Shown one piece after another: positions 5,906-6,286 of a stretch of 6,286 nucleotides of DNA. Both the position numbers and the translations under genes were made by a program. The first letter of the stretch is position 1; every line of letters begins with the position of its first letter. The DNA comes from Bacilli bacterium (GTDB taxonomy: Bacteria; Bacillota; Bacilli; Tumebacillales; JAQBPP01): NCBI GenBank assembly GCA_028287455.1, contig JAQBPP010000131.1, positions 1-6,286 on the forward strand, given 5' to 3'. The notes beneath the pieces are model-generated. The model was not told where the DNA came from, did not search any database, and worked only from the letters and a program-made list of their open reading frames with translations.

Positions 5906-6286
5906 ATGCAAATCAATTTAAATGGCACATGGGAATACGGTTCAAACCGAGTTTATGAAGGGAGTGTTTCCGTTCCCGGACTGGCTGCTGATCCGTCAAA
6001 AATGAATGTCGGCCCCCTTTGCTATAAGCGTTCAGTAAATCTGCCTGCAGGCCACTGGACTCATGCAACGCTCATCTTAAAAGGAGCAAGATTTTCTCCC
6101 GCTATCTTTATTGATGGTGAGCTAGTGGGGAAAAAACAGGGCGGGATGACAACTACTACATACCTGCTTTCTGGTCAAATCGTGCAGCCCGGAAAAACGA
6201 TTACACTTGAAATCGCTCTGCAATCGTTAGCCGATTTGGATCCACAGGATGCGTCACGAATTCCCAGAGCAGATCATTGGAGATCC
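5906..6286 (+). CDS. glycoside hydrolase family 2-type protein, N-terminal part (3' end outside window)
   Basis: The frame is open from ATG 5906 to the last base, giving 127 residues with no stop. GAGGG (5894-5898) lies 7 bases upstream. The sequence reads like the N-terminal jelly-roll sugar-binding domain of GH2 enzymes (beta-galactosidase, beta-glucuronidase, beta-mannosidase). It opens LNGTWEYG, then has VSVPGLAADP, CYKRSVNLPAG, a strand with ATLILKGARFSPAIFIDGELVGKKQGG, a TYLLSGQIVQPGKTITLEIAL strand pair, and RIPRADHWRS. There is no signal peptide, so a cytoplasmic enzyme acting on imported oligosaccharides is likely. The catalytic TIM barrel is beyond the window, so the activity and even catalytic competence cannot be judged. 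It is separated from the lyase remnant by the terminator and probably has its own promoter. Confidence 0.75.
   Translation, partial: MQINLNGTWEYGSNRVYEGSVSVPGLAADPSKMNVGPLCYKRSVNLPAGHWTHATLILKGARFSPAIFIDGELVGKKQGGMTTTTYLLSGQIVQPGKTITLEIALQSLADLDPQDASRIPRADHWRS

Noticed and set aside
5881..5958. 25-codon leader reading frame at ATG 5881, overlapping the GH2 start in another frame
   Set aside because: It has AGGA 6 bases upstream, but the peptide has no run of regulatory codons, no attenuator hairpin is seen, and it overlaps the GH2 coding region. Chance is the simpler explanation.
1..6286. CRISPR arrays, tRNA/rRNA genes, insertion sequences, toxin-antitoxin or phage genes
   Set aside because: Reading both strands, I found no regularly spaced repeats, cloverleaf-like segments, terminal inverted repeats with transposase, or phage-type proteins.

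Overview
The window looks like chromosomal DNA of a low-to-moderate GC, spore-former-type Firmicute, most likely Paenibacillus or a close relative. Four things suggest this. The Shine-Dalgarno sequences are strong and Gram-positive in type. TTG and GTG starts are in use. There are lipobox lipoproteins. The relic of a carbohydrate-active enzyme ends in Ig-like domains plus a small helical C-terminal domain of the kind common on Paenibacillus secreted polysaccharidases. The genus is an inference from protein style, not from a search.

Layout. Positions 1-1792 hold three same-strand genes: the 3' part of a VanW-family gene, a GNAT acetyltransferase that follows almost without a gap, and a Nudix hydrolase. 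They look like one transcription unit. Facing them on the minus strand is a small lipoprotein of unknown function (1843-2295). A 73-base divergent region with plausible promoters in both directions separates it from a plus-strand gene for a lipoprotein esterase of the esterase D/putative esterase type (2369-3232). A HIT-family protein (3272-3604) follows. It meets, tail to tail with only 9 bases between, a minus-strand metallo-beta-lactamase-fold hydrolase (3614-4465).

Positions 4534-5745 carry the 3' remnant of a secreted polysaccharide lyase family 6-like (chondroitinase B/alginate lyase-like) gene. It has no 5' part, because the divergent hydrolase gene lies where that should be, and one in-frame TAA interrupts it. 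It is annotated as a pseudogene. A clear rho-independent terminator (5757-5787) follows. After a 118-base leader, a glycoside hydrolase family 2-type gene begins at 5906 and runs off the end of the window.

How the genes relate. This is a patchwork of small housekeeping or accessory enzymes (acetyl transfer, nucleotide hydrolysis, ester hydrolysis, MBL hydrolysis) next to the edge of a polysaccharide-degradation region whose lyase has decayed. I see no RNA genes, CRISPR arrays, intact mobile elements, toxin-antitoxin pairs or clear defence system, and nothing that supports calling a new multi-gene system here.
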